Positions 9,001 to 16,418 of a DNA stretch of 42,369 nucleotides are shown in pieces. Position numbers and translations under genes: made by a program. How positions within the stretch are numbered: the stretch's first letter is position 1; each line of letters starts with the position of its first letter. The notes below the pieces were generated by a model, which made no database searches, was not told where the DNA came from, and was given only the letters and a program-made list of their open reading frames with translations. Source of the DNA: CAZQVA01 sp964596685 (GTDB lineage: Bacteria > Chlamydiota > Chlamydiia > Chlamydiales > VFKH01); NCBI GenBank assembly GCA_964596685.1, contig CAZQVA010000020.1, positions 1-42,369 on the forward strand, in the 5' to 3' direction.

Positions 9001-9359
9001 GAAAATACCAATGGATATTTTTTCTTTAATTGTTCCCATTCTGCACGAGTTGGATACCATAAGTCAAAAGAGTTTCTTTTAGAATCAAAGAGTAAAAAGA
9101 TAAATGGATCTTCCAAGGTGAGTGGGTGGTCCTTTTGATATATTTTTTCCCTTATTTGGTAGGGTAGGATTTCTGCATCACTAATATACTCAAAGACAAG
9201 AACAGGAATATGATAGAGTTCATAAAATGCAAAGAGAATAGAGCCTTTTGCCTCATTGTAAGCAAGGAGTTCACTTTGTAAGGTATGAGAGTTAGGGGTG
9301 TGGAGAGGGTATCCAGCAAAGTGTAGGCCATTGAATAAAGATTCATATAAACCAGTCAT
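8997..9359 (-). CDS. Unknown 120-aa protein between resB and orf257
   Basis: 120 aa, not recognised. Soluble, aromatic-rich and acidic-to-neutral, with no TM or signal peptide. It overlaps resB upstream (ATGA at 9359-9356) and orf257 downstream (ATGA at 9000-8997), so all three are probably translated in series. The paired four-base overlaps are the best evidence that it is real. Confidence 0.7.
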   Translation of the reverse strand: MTGLYESLFNGLHFAGYPLHTPNSHTLQSELLAYNEAKGSILFAFYELYHIPVLVFEYISDAEILPYQIREKIYQKDHPLTLEDPFIFLLFDSKRNSFDLWYPTRAEWEQLKKKYPLVFS

Positions 9360-10747
9360 TTTTTCCTCTTTACGAGCAAGTGAAACACTAACATGGCAGC
9401 TCCTAAGGTGACAAAAAGAATTCCTGGATATGTCAACCAGTAGCGTCCAGGATCTCTATTAATTGTAAGTTGCACTAAGGGTTGTTGATTAGGCGCAAGA
9501 CTCATGTGGGAGAGATACAGGCGTGTGCCATCTTGCAACTCTAACACATCCTGCATAGAGAGCCAATGGACAGTCGATCGATTTAACTCAATGATTTCAA
9601 TCGAGCATTCAAAACTATAAACTTGCTCTGTTGCTGGATAGGTAACTTTTTGGGCAGATATAAGCTTTAATGAAAATGGCAGGGTCACTTTTTGGGGCCC
9701 AAAAGCTAGCTGAAATGTGCCACAGGGGGTAGGCCAAAAGAAAGGCGCATTTGGTCGATAGACTAGGGGAAAAGGGCGTGACATACCCAGGTGCTCGATA
9801 TGCAAAGCCAATGCGGGTGTTTGTTCTTCCATCTTAACTGGCAGCGAAGCAGGTGTAATGTGGCGCGAGAGTGCCGCGTAAAAAAGCGGTTCTTGTAATG
9901 GTAAAAAATCTTTTAAGTGCTCTGATTCTTCCTGTGGATTTAAAAGAATTGGCCAAAGTGAAATTTCTTTCGCCAGGTGGGCGCGTAATGCTTGTTGGGC
10001 TGCTTTAAAGGCGTTTTTTGGAACAAAATGAGGCGGAGGAATGATAGGGACATAATATCCACCAAAACCATTTTCCAAAGCGAGTGATTCACTTAAAATA
10101 AGATGTTTGGTGGAAAATATTTTTTCTTGGCCGTCATAACTAACAAAAAGAACCTCTTCACTGTTGGGTTGTGTACAGCTCGGCATCTTAGGCTCATACA
10201 GGTGCCAGCCATCTATCGCTGGCGTTTCTGGCCATACTAAGGTCCACTTTTCCTCCGCATGAGGAAGGACATCTTCTACAGTGACATTGACAGCTTCTTC
10301 TTTCCATTCATATCGACCTAAAAAGTAATTTTTTAAGGGAATTTGAATACTGTTTGTGCGCGATTTAATAAAGAGAGCATGAGAATGGGGGATGGTAATT
10401 TCATTTTGTATGGAATTGTAAGGAAGCATGAGTGTTCCCTGGATGCCAAAGTGTGCTTTGACATAACCTCCAGCCAAAAGAAGGAGAAGCCCTAAATGTG
10501 CAGAAAGAAAGGGTAAATGGCGCCAGCGAAAGGGCCAACGCTTAAAGGTTGCAAAGGTGATATTGATAGTAAATCCCCAGAAGAGGACCTGAAATATAGG
10601 GTTGTCATAAGTCCAAAGACTGGCCCACAGATGCGATCCGCGCGATGCCTCCAATAGGGTGCCAGCTATCGCAGCAACTGCTGCAAGTCCCAGGAGAAAA
10701 AAGGTTGTAGAGATACTTCCTAATAACCTAATAAGGGCTTTTGTCAT
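9356..10747 (-). CDS. resB: ResB/Ccs1-like cytochrome c biogenesis protein
   Basis: 463 aa. Three N-terminal TM segments (about 12-32, 47-67, 78-95) include AHLGLLLLLAGGYVKAHFGIQG, which matches the third-TM region of ResB/Ccs1. A long extracytoplasmic domain follows, then a last TM (about 440-458) with a basic C-terminal tail. With CcsA it forms the System II haem lyase that attaches haem to c-type cytochromes outside the cytoplasmic membrane. The gene overlaps orf120 by 4 bp. Directly upstream is a perfect 25-bp inverted repeat whose proximal arm ends at the start codon and includes the likely ribosome-binding site, so initiation may depend on RNA structure. Confidence 0.8.
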   Translation of the reverse strand: MTKALIRLLGSISTTFFLLGLAAVAAIAGTLLEASRGSHLWASLWTYDNPIFQVLFWGFTINITFATFKRWPFRWRHLPFLSAHLGLLLLLAGGYVKAHFGIQGTLMLPYNSIQNEITIPHSHALFIKSRTNSIQIPLKNYFLGRYEWKEEAVNVTVEDVLPHAEEKWTLVWPETPAIDGWHLYEPKMPSCTQPNSEEVLFVSYDGQEKIFSTKHLILSESLALENGFGGYYVPIIPPPHFVPKNAFKAAQQALRAHLAKEISLWPILLNPQEESEHLKDFLPLQEPLFYAALSRHITPASLPVKMEEQTPALALHIEHLGMSRPFPLVYRPNAPFFWPTPCGTFQLAFGPQKVTLPFSLKLISAQKVTYPATEQVYSFECSIEIIELNRSTVHWLSMQDVLELQDGTRLYLSHMSLAPNQQPLVQLTINRDPGRYWLTYPGILFVTLGAAMLVFHLLVKRKK

Positions 10748-10822
10748 TAGACTTCTTTCAAAATTATCTTTGATGCTAAAAAACGTAATTTTAACAACAA
10801 AGATAATTTTGAAAGAAGTCTA
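10748..10822. promoter_or_regulatory. Perfect 25-bp inverted repeat abutting the resB start codon
   Basis: Arms are 10748-10772 and 10798-10822, exact reverse complements with a 25-bp spacer. On the resB strand the second arm ends with GAAAGAAGTCTA immediately before ATG, so the stem would bury the purine-rich ribosome-binding region. The stem is A/T-rich and no T-run follows, so it does not look like an ordinary terminator for the DUF4870 gene whose stop lies 4 bp away. It could instead be a small mobile remnant. Confidence 0.6.
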
Positions 10823-10825
10823 TTG

Positions 10826-11167
10826 CTACTGTATGAAGCGAATGGTCAAGGGATAGCGCCAAATATGGTTTTTGCTTGCATGAAAAGCAGCAATTGAGGC
10901 GCAGACGAGGTCAGTGATAATTACGATAGGTAGGAGGATAAAACCTATGCCTAAAAATGTGAGAGCCCCCGCAACGAGGAGATAAAGGGTCATAGAGAGT
11001 TGAAAATTAAGAGCTGCTGTAGCATGTGCGTAAAGCCAGGGGTGCTCATGTCGTTTGCATAGCCAGATGACAAAAGGCCCTATGACATTTCCTAGAGGAA
11101 TGCCAAGCAGAAGAAGGAAGCTAGACAGATGGCAGGCCATTGACCATCCACGAATTGAAGAATGCAT
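10826..11167 (-). CDS. DUF4870 (Tic20-like) small membrane protein
   Basis: 113 aa with about three TM helices. It shows the DUF4870 pattern: an N-terminal helix starting RGWSMACHLSSF, then GNVIGPFVIWLCKRHEHPWLYAHATAALNFQLS (here split by a basic/His segment), then two more helices. The molecular role of this family is not established. The start at 11167 has a GAGGA upstream. It is probably a separate unit from resB, given the large palindrome between them. The 88-bp gap to the divergent SET gene holds both promoters. Confidence 0.82.
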   Translation of the reverse strand: MHSSIRGWSMACHLSSFLLLLGIPLGNVIGPFVIWLCKRHEHPWLYAHATAALNFQLSMTLYLLVAGALTFLGIGFILLPIVIITDLVCASIAAFHASKNHIWRYPLTIRFIQ

Positions 11168-11210
11168 ATAGGATCCTCACGTTGCTACGTTTAAAAATAC
11201 CACTCTTTTA

Positions 11211-11233
11211 GACTTTTTTTGGAAAAAAAAGTC
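11211..11233. repeat. Short A/T hairpin between the divergent DUF4870 and SET genes
   Basis: GACTTTTTTT and AAAAAAAGTC are exact inverted arms around GGA. It sits about 20 bp upstream of the SET start and 44 bp upstream of the DUF4870 start, so it could bind a regulator or bend DNA. Confidence 0.5.
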
Positions 11234-11255
11234 ACTATTTGAAAAAATACATCCT

Positions 11256-11831
11256 ATGATGTTTGACCAAACAGATCCTTGGAAAGAAATTTTTCCAATT
11301 AATCACCTTTTTTTTAAAAATTTTCGCACGTGGAAGAGTGCTATCGCGCATATATCTTTTTTGCATCAAAGGGGAAAGGATTATCGTGAAAGAGAGTGGC
11401 TGGGGCAGTTATATAAGCCCTATATTCTTCAGGGAAAGGTGATTCCTAGTGAAGTGCGTTGGATTTCATCTGAAGTAGGCTATGGTTTATTTGCGACACA
11501 TAGCATTGTAAAAGGTGGATTTATTGGTGAGTATGTGGGACAAGTTGAAAAAACTCACCCTTTCAGCCACTCTCAAAATGATTATTTAGCGGAATATTCC
11601 TGTGCGCGTGGCATTTCATCCCCCTATGTAGTGAATGCAGAGCGCTTTGGTAACGCTACGCGGTGGATTAATCACAGTGAAACCCCCAATCTTGCCGTAA
11701 GAACGGCCTATGTGGCTCCTCTTGTACATCTTATTTTTATCGCAGAACGTTCTATTGTAGCCGGGGAACAGCTAACGTTTGATTATGGTCCTGACTATTG
11801 GGAAAAAGACTCAATAATCATTAAGCTATAG
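11256..11831 (+). CDS. SET-domain protein lysine methyltransferase, NUE-like
   Basis: 191 aa. The SET landmarks are in order: GYGLFA (75-80) with GxGlFA chemistry, GEYVGQV (91-97), NATRWINHSETPNL (133-146, the NHS pseudoknot motif) and GEQLTFDYG (170-178, the catalytic Tyr region). There are no pre-SET or post-SET zinc modules. Chlamydial homologues are the T3SS-delivered nuclear effector NUE (C. trachomatis CT737), reported to methylate host histones, and C. pneumoniae cpnSET, reported to act on the bacterial histone-like Hc1. Either target is possible here. No N-terminal signal is expected for a T3 substrate. The second ATG (11259) is an alternative start. Confidence 0.87.
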   Translation: MMFDQTDPWKEIFPINHLFFKNFRTWKSAIAHISFLHQRGKDYREREWLGQLYKPYILQGKVIPSEVRWISSEVGYGLFATHSIVKGGFIGEYVGQVEKTHPFSHSQNDYLAEYSCARGISSPYVVNAERFGNATRWINHSETPNLAVRTAYVAPLVHLIFIAERSIVAGEQLTFDYGPDYWEKDSIIIKL

Positions 11832-11974
11832 AGCCTAGATACCCATGTCAGAGCATTCAACAAATTCTATTCTTTACCGGTTTTAAAAATGCATCATGCG
11901 CAGTTTTGGCATCAGAGACCTTGGCACACCTATGCTTTCGTGGAATCTCAAAAAGAGACCAGCGGGAAGGAGTA

Positions 11975-12011
11975 GGTATCGCATCAAATCTACAACGTAT
12001 GATGCAATACC
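11975..12011 (-). terminator. Candidate terminator hairpin downstream of the 51-aa gene
   Basis: The 12-bp arms 11975-11986 and 12000-12011 pair with one mismatch around a 13-nt loop, just past the minus-strand stop at 12024. There is no clear T-tract, so the call is weak. Confidence 0.35.
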
Positions 12012-12023
12012 CTTTAATTGTGT

Positions 12024-12179
12024 TTATAAGATATCCTGGATGCCGGTTCCTACCCCTATTGGGCCTCCAAATTGACCTCCTCCTTTTTTCTTCTTTAGCT
12101 GCTTTTCACTCACTACTTTGCCTTGTGGGGCTTTGTGTTGAGCTGGACCTTTTTTTTCTGTAGAACGTGTTTGTGACAT
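12024..12179 (-). CDS. Small Lys/Gly-rich 51-aa protein
   Basis: ATG 12179 to TAA 12024 encodes 51 aa starting MSQTRSTEKKGPAQHK, with a lysine run (KQLKKKKGGGQFGG) and a GIQDIL C-terminus. An excellent AAGGAGGAAG lies 4-13 bases upstream, the strongest ribosome-binding site seen in this part of the window. Composition (basic, Gly-rich, no hydrophobic core) suggests a disordered nucleic-acid-binding or secreted peptide. I do not recognise the family. A TTGACA at about 12283-12288 (minus strand) could be a -35 but has no good -10. Confidence 0.6.
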   Translation of the reverse strand: MSQTRSTEKKGPAQHKAPQGKVVSEKQLKKKKGGGQFGGPIGVGTGIQDIL

Positions 12180-12298
12180 AAACTTCCTCCTTATTTTTAT
12201 GGGTGCCCTAAGGCAGCTTTTCTGCGTTGCAATATTGTGTAACTTCGACCGCCGCTTAATGGAGGAGTAGCATGTTTTTTTTTTTTGTCAATTTGCTC

Positions 12299-12622
12299 GA
12301 CGTATGTAGGTGTAATTCAAAGTGTTAGTTAACTATTTAGAGCTAGAATGGAAGCTTTTCTTAAGGCTTCATCAGACAATCTTCTGCCAAAAAATCCTTA
12401 TTTTCCCCCTCTGTGTGCTCTGTGGGCTCGGTGGTAAATATTTTTATTTAAAACTTATGTTAATTGTTTTGAACCACAGAGCCCACAGAGCACACAGAGG
12501 GGGTATAAGCTGTTATACATTATTCTGAATGAGAATTAATAGGGGCTGGAGTGGGTATTAAAAGAATATGAGTCTCTAGTTTTTCATCCTTCCTAACACT
12601 TTGAATTACACCCGATGTATGT
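12299..12622 (+). mobile_element. MITE copy 1 (306 bp, with 9-bp target duplication)
   Basis: The element spans 12308-12613. Its terminal inverted repeats are 21 bp starting GGGTGTAATTCAAAGTG (the first G is A in the left end of this copy). Flanks GACGTATGT (12299-12307) and GATGTATGT (12614-12622) are a 9-bp duplication with one difference. Inside, 12405-12435 and 12473-12503 form a long hairpin (CTCTGTGTGCTCTGTGG against CCACAGAGCACACAGAG-type arms). No transposase is encoded. Same orientation as copy 2, opposite to copy 3. Confidence 0.85.
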
Positions 12623-12744
12623 TGGGTTTGAAATCGAACACGTGTCAGGATAGAGAAGCCCATAATCTAGAAAGCGGTTGGCATTTGGGCGTTATAAGGG
12701 TATTTGTGCAAGAACACCCCTAGCTATTTTTTTAAAATCACGAA

Positions 12745-12801
12745 ATTTATCCCCCTGTTTTTTCTAAAAACGCTTGATTTATCCCCCTGTTTTTTCTAAA
12801 A
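12745..12801. repeat. Two direct 25-bp repeats, period 32
   Basis: The same 25-mer (begins ATTTATCCCCCTG) occurs at 12745-12769 and 12777-12801. Only two copies are present, so this is a local duplication, not an array. Confidence 0.6.
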
Positions 12802-12802
12802 G

Positions 12803-13003
12803 GAGAACTTTACTATTGGCATAACGAATCACCTACAAGTAATAGTAAAATCCAAAATTAAAGGAGGAATGAAAAGCTTAAATGTATTTTTAAGCAAGCA
12901 TCCAAAAAGCCTTTATGGCATAAAAATTTCAGAAGGAATCTTTGGCAAACACGATTATCTTCTCGAAATCCCGCTTTATGCGGTATCAACAATAAAATCA
13001 TAG
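12803..13003 (+). pseudogene. C-terminal remnant of a DUF4143-type AAA ATPase
   Basis: A short open frame to TAG 13001 reads KSKIKGGMKSLNVFLSKHP, then KSLYGIKISEGIFGKHDYLL and EIPLYAVSTI. This looks like the extreme C-terminus of DUF4143 ATPases (lysine-rich strand, long helix, 'YGIRxSxxxF...xxxxVPLYA'). The rest of the gene is absent. The in-frame ATG 12869 sits only one base from AAAGGAGG, too close for normal initiation. I read it as a decayed fragment rather than a gene; the family call is by memory. Confidence 0.45.
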
Positions 13004-13131
13004 AGCCTTGTGCAAAAGACTCTATTGTTAATCAGATTCAGTTTTCAGCGGGAGCTGCTGGTAGTTCACTGAAATGATTGCAAAAGATCTATCTTCTGCG
13101 GTACAAGGGATTGTGAAGTTGATTAAAAGAC

Positions 13132-13181
13132 GCGAGTTCGACTTTAGAGTCTTTTGCAAAAGTCTCTAAAGTCGAACTCGC
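13132..13181. repeat. 50-bp near-perfect palindrome upstream of hldD
   Basis: Arms 13132-13149 and 13164-13181 are exact reverse complements (GCGAGTTCGACTTTAGAG), and the centre TCTTTTGCAAAAGT is almost self-complementary. It ends 17 bp before the hldD start. The GAGTTCGACTTTA core recurs in other gaps of the window. It may be a terminator, a transcription-factor site or a dispersed palindromic repeat. Confidence 0.65.
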
Positions 13182-13198
13182 CTCTAAAAGGGAAGAAC

Positions 13199-14194
13199 AT
13201 GCGTGTATTTGATGACCAATTTATAGTTGTGACAGGCGGTGCGGGGTTTATTGGCTCATGCGTTGTCCGCTATCTCAATGATGCCGGATTTACTAACATC
13301 ATCATTGTTGATAATCTCGGCTATAGTGATAAGTGGAAAAACCTGGTTGGGAAAAAATTTGTCGACATTATACACAAGGATAATTTCTTCCAATGGCTTG
13401 AAGGTCGCGCGCCGGAAATCGAAGCTTTTATTCATTTAGGCGCTTGTTCAAGTACAGTCGCTAGTGATGCGAACTACTTGCTTGAAAACAATTACCGCTA
13501 CACCGTGCGTCTTGCAGAATATGCCCTTAAACATGAACATCGTTTTATTTATGCATCATCTGCAGCGACTTATGGAGATGGCACGCGTGGCTTTTCTGAT
13601 GACCATAATCTATTGGATGAATTACACCCGCTTAATATGTACGGCTATTCAAAGCACCTTTTCGATTTATGGGCCAAGAGACAAGGTGTTTTAGATAAGG
13701 TAGTAGGATTGAAATATTTCAATATTTTTGGGCCCAATGAGTACCATAAAGGGGATATGGCTTCTGCTGTCTCTAAAATGGTTCCACATATTGAACAAGA
13801 TGGGTGTGTTCGTCTTTTTAAATTTGCTGCCTCTGCCAATGAACCCGACCATTATGCAGATGGTGAGCAATGTCGCGATTTTCTCTATGTAAAAGATGCT
13901 GTGCGTATGACATGTGGCTTCCTTGAGAATGACGCATGCGGCATTTTTAATATTGGATGTGGCCATCCACATACATGGAATTTCTTAGCCAAGAGCGTTT
14001 TTCAAGCCTTGAAAAGAGAGGAAAAAATCGAATATATCGATATGCCTCTTGAATTGAATGGCAAGTATCAGAATTTTACATGTGCTGATATGGAAAAATT
14101 TGAGCGAATCTTCCCCATGCATCAGGTAACCCCTTTAGAAAATGCTGTTGAAGATTACGTACGTAATTATCTCATTGGCGAAAAAGTATGGTAG
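13199..14194 (+). CDS. hldD: ADP-L-glycero-D-manno-heptose 6-epimerase
   Basis: 331 aa extended SDR enzyme that converts ADP-D,D-heptose to ADP-L,D-heptose for LPS core. It has the NAD(P)-binding GGAGFIGS near the N-terminus, an acidic DNL at the end of beta-2, the SSAATYG strand, and the catalytic YxxxK in YGYSKHLFD. LKYFNIFGPNE and ADGEQCRDFLYVKD match HldD closely. I used ATG 13199 (AAGGGAAG upstream) rather than an in-frame TTG at 13154 inside the palindrome. The 3' end overlaps the hldE-like gene by 7 bp. Chlamydiaceae LPS lacks heptose, so this gene separates the organism from that family. Confidence 0.92.
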   Translation: MRVFDDQFIVVTGGAGFIGSCVVRYLNDAGFTNIIIVDNLGYSDKWKNLVGKKFVDIIHKDNFFQWLEGRAPEIEAFIHLGACSSTVASDANYLLENNYRYTVRLAEYALKHEHRFIYASSAATYGDGTRGFSDDHNLLDELHPLNMYGYSKHLFDLWAKRQGVLDKVVGLKYFNIFGPNEYHKGDMASAVSKMVPHIEQDGCVRLFKFAASANEPDHYADGEQCRDFLYVKDAVRMTCGFLENDACGIFNIGCGHPHTWNFLAKSVFQALKREEKIEYIDMPLELNGKYQNFTCADMEKFERIFPMHQVTPLENAVEDYVRNYLIGEKVW

Positions 14195-15498
14195 GACTCT
14201 TTAACCTTCGCACAGAACGTCCTTTGCGCGTTATGTTAGTAGGGGATTTGATGCTCGATACCTATACGATTGGGCATGTTAGACGCATTTCTCCAGAAGC
14301 TCCAGTGACAGTCTTGCATGTAGAGAAAGAAGAGCAAAGGCCAGGAGGAGCTAGCAACGTTATTCTCAATATGATTTCGCTTGGAATTGAAGTTCTAGCA
14401 GTAGGGCGCGTAGGAGCAGATTTGGCGGGACGTGCGCTGGTAGAGGCATTGGAACAAGAAGGGGTTGTAACGAAGGGGATTTGTATTCAACACGGATACA
14501 TCACACCTGTAAAAGAACGCCTGATTGCACGCCAGCAGCAAATGATGCGCGTTGATCGCGAAAATGCGCTGCCTCTCGATGAGGCAACTCTAGAGGCCCT
14601 TGTGAGTGTGATAAAGGAACAAATTAGTGCAGTTTCCGTTGTTGCTATATCAGACTATGCCAAGGGGCTGTGTCATCCGAAATTGATGCAGGCACTTATT
14701 GAAGGTGCTAAAGCTGCGGATATCCCTGTGCTCATCGATCCGAAGGGAAAAGATTTTAGCAAATATTATGGAGCCTCTCTTATTAAACCTAATTTATCTG
14801 AAGCGATGCAATTTGCAGAACGCGATAATGAAGAATTAGAAGAGGTGGCCAAGAGAATTCTTCATCTTACTGCAGCCGAGGTCTTGATGGTGACGCGCGC
14901 TGATGAAGGTATTTCTCTTTTCAGTCGCGATAAGGGGCACGAGCACTTTCCTGTTAAGGTTAGAGAAGTCAAGGATGTCACGGGTGCGGGTGATACAGTA
15001 TTGGCAGCCTTAACCTTTGCCAAGGCGCACAATCTGTCTTATCAAGAAGCGTGTGTTATTGCTAATATCGCTGCGGGTCGCGCGGTAGAACAATTGGGCT
15101 GTGCGCGTGTTTCATTGAGTGAAATCATGCAGGGATTTTTAAAAGAGCACCTTGCGCACAAAGTGTATGACACACATCATCTCAAGATGTTACAGAGTGC
15201 GCTTGGTTCGAAGCCTTTTACCTTGCTGATCGTATCGTCGCCCGCTACATTTTCTGCAGAATTATTTCGTGCAACGAGAAAACTAGCCCATGAAAAGACA
15301 GCAGCTTTTGGTGTCTTTTTGCCCTCCAATGCAGATGGGGAGTTGGAAGAGATGCTTGCTTCCTTGACTGAAGTCGATTTTATTTTGAAAAATCCCGGTG
15401 ATGTTATACAACTATGTGAAGGTACAACACCTAAACAACTCTATCTTTTGAAGGATCAGAGACTCAGTAGAGTGGAAAATTACAAAGAATATATTTAA
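14188..15498 (+). CDS. hldE: HldE-like heptose-7-phosphate kinase with a degenerate second domain
   Basis: 436 aa. Residues 1-315 are a ribokinase-family domain: GDLMLDTY, RPGGASNV and the anion-hole/catalytic DVTGAGDTVLAAL (about 265-277). It should phosphorylate D-glycero-D-manno-heptose 7-phosphate at O-1. In bifunctional HldE the C-terminal ~150 residues form an adenylyltransferase with GxFDxxHxGH. Here the last ~115 residues keep the overall pattern (LLIVSSPATFSAELFRATRK, LASLTEVDFIL, TPKQLYLLKD) but lack the HxGH signature. A separate adenylyltransferase may be needed, or the pathway is altered. It is co-translated with hldD. Confidence 0.85.
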   Translation: MVGLFNLRTERPLRVMLVGDLMLDTYTIGHVRRISPEAPVTVLHVEKEEQRPGGASNVILNMISLGIEVLAVGRVGADLAGRALVEALEQEGVVTKGICIQHGYITPVKERLIARQQQMMRVDRENALPLDEATLEALVSVIKEQISAVSVVAISDYAKGLCHPKLMQALIEGAKAADIPVLIDPKGKDFSKYYGASLIKPNLSEAMQFAERDNEELEEVAKRILHLTAAEVLMVTRADEGISLFSRDKGHEHFPVKVREVKDVTGAGDTVLAALTFAKAHNLSYQEACVIANIAAGRAVEQLGCARVSLSEIMQGFLKEHLAHKVYDTHHLKMLQSALGSKPFTLLIVSSPATFSAELFRATRKLAHEKTAAFGVFLPSNADGELEEMLASLTEVDFILKNPGDVIQLCEGTTPKQLYLLKDQRLSRVENYKEYI

Positions 15499-15499
15499 T

Positions 15500-15721
15500 A
15501 TGATTATTGAGTATGGAGATCCGTCAAAAAAGAAAATGAAAAAATCCACCAAAAAACCCGCTCGAATGTGTACCATTCTGATTACCTGTCAAGCGCCACA
15601 AGCAGGCAAAATGTCTGTGGAAATGAGCTATGAAGGTGATGCGGTCTTGGCAATGTATCTCCTTGAAAATGCTCAGGAGCTGCTGGATCAAGAGTTACTG
15701 GCTTCTGCTAATACCCCATGA
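15500..15721 (+). CDS. Small conserved-looking 73-aa protein after hldE
   Basis: 73 aa starting one base after the hldE stop. A basic N-terminus (SKKKMKKSTKKPARM) is followed by ILITCQAPQAGKMSVEMSYEGDAVLAMYLLENAQELLD, which looks like a small beta-beta-alpha unit. No ribosome-binding site is obvious, so it would rely on coupling to hldE. Not recognised. It converges on the PAP2 gene with 37 bp between stops. Confidence 0.55.
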   Translation: MIIEYGDPSKKKMKKSTKKPARMCTILITCQAPQAGKMSVEMSYEGDAVLAMYLLENAQELLDQELLASANTP

Positions 15722-15758
15722 GGGAGTAGTCGTTTTCTCAAGAATTTATCGAATGTTT

Positions 15759-16418
15759 TTAGAGCCATTTGGAAAGTGGCCAAAAGGGACGTTCGTAAAT
15801 ATAGCAATCGACAAGCGCACATGTCAACCATACAATAACAAAAGCACCTAAGATATCTGTAAAGTAATGCCCTCCCATCGCAAGGCGCGTCCAACTCAAT
15901 AAAAAACCCAAAACGATTGCACCTAAGATCCCAAGTGCCTTAAGTAGACGGCTGTTTTCTCTTTGGCCGATCCAAAAAAGTGCGATGAAGATAAATCCCA
16001 TGCTGGCATGTCCTGAGGGAAAAGATTTACAAGAGATGGCAAGATGTGGCCATAGTGGCTCAAAAAATGGATGGAATGGAGCAAAGCCTCCAAAATCTAC
16101 TGTTTGGACGGGACGTGGGCGTTGCCATAATTCCTTGAATACACCATTGACCAATAACCCAGGTCCAATGGCGAAGGCGAATAAATAAAAGAGGCTAGCT
16201 TTTCTCCAATGTTTAATCCATATGCCTAAAAGTGCTACACCGGCAACTGCCCAAGCAAAAAGGGTTCCCCAGTGGTAAAACCATAGAAAAAAGGGGTGTT
16301 TTGAGAAATGTTCACCGTCAAAGAAAAAGTGAGAAATAGTCAGATCAAGCGAACCACTTACAGGGATGAGGAATAAGATCAAATAGAGTGGCCAGAAAAT
16401 ATAAATGTTTCTTTTCAT
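15759..16418 (-). CDS. PAP2-family membrane phosphatase (LpxE- or undecaprenyl-PP phosphatase-like)
   Basis: 219 aa, about six TM helices. All three PAP2 motifs are present: KELWQRPRP (K-x6-RP), FPSGH, and SWTRLAMGGHYFTD (S/TR-x5-H-x3-D). The long segment between motifs 1 and 2 is extracytoplasmic. Such enzymes dephosphorylate lipid A, undecaprenyl pyrophosphate or phosphatidylglycerol phosphate; the LPS genes nearby favour a lipid A or carrier role but do not prove it. ATG 16418 overlaps the miaA stop as ATGA, which I prefer to the TTG at 16424. Confidence 0.85.
   Translation of the reverse strand: MKRNIYIFWPLYLILFLIPVSGSLDLTISHFFFDGEHFSKHPFFLWFYHWGTLFAWAVAGVALLGIWIKHWRKASLFYLFAFAIGPGLLVNGVFKELWQRPRPVQTVDFGGFAPFHPFFEPLWPHLAISCKSFPSGHASMGFIFIALFWIGQRENSRLLKALGILGAIVLGFLLSWTRLAMGGHYFTDILGAFVIVWLTCALVDCYIYERPFWPLSKWL

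Noticed and set aside
8227..9060. Longer 277-aa form of orf257
   Set aside because: It would overlap orf120 by 64 bp; the ATGA-coupled start at 9000 fits the operon style better.
11906..12163. 85-aa plus-strand ORF
   Set aside because: No ribosome-binding site or recognisable domain, and it lies antisense over the 51-aa gene that has a strong one.
12177..12310. Structured RNA or riboswitch upstream of the 51-aa gene
   Set aside because: Some local pairing is possible but no known riboswitch core or tRNA-like fold could be built.
12322..12528. 68-aa ORF, with a related ORF at 37922-38131 (minus)
   Set aside because: Both lie wholly inside MITE copies, and their similarity comes from the repeat DNA. 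The NHRAHRAHRG segment is just the translated internal hairpin.
12745..12801. CRISPR-like direct repeats
   Set aside because: Only two copies with a 7-bp spacer and no cas genes.
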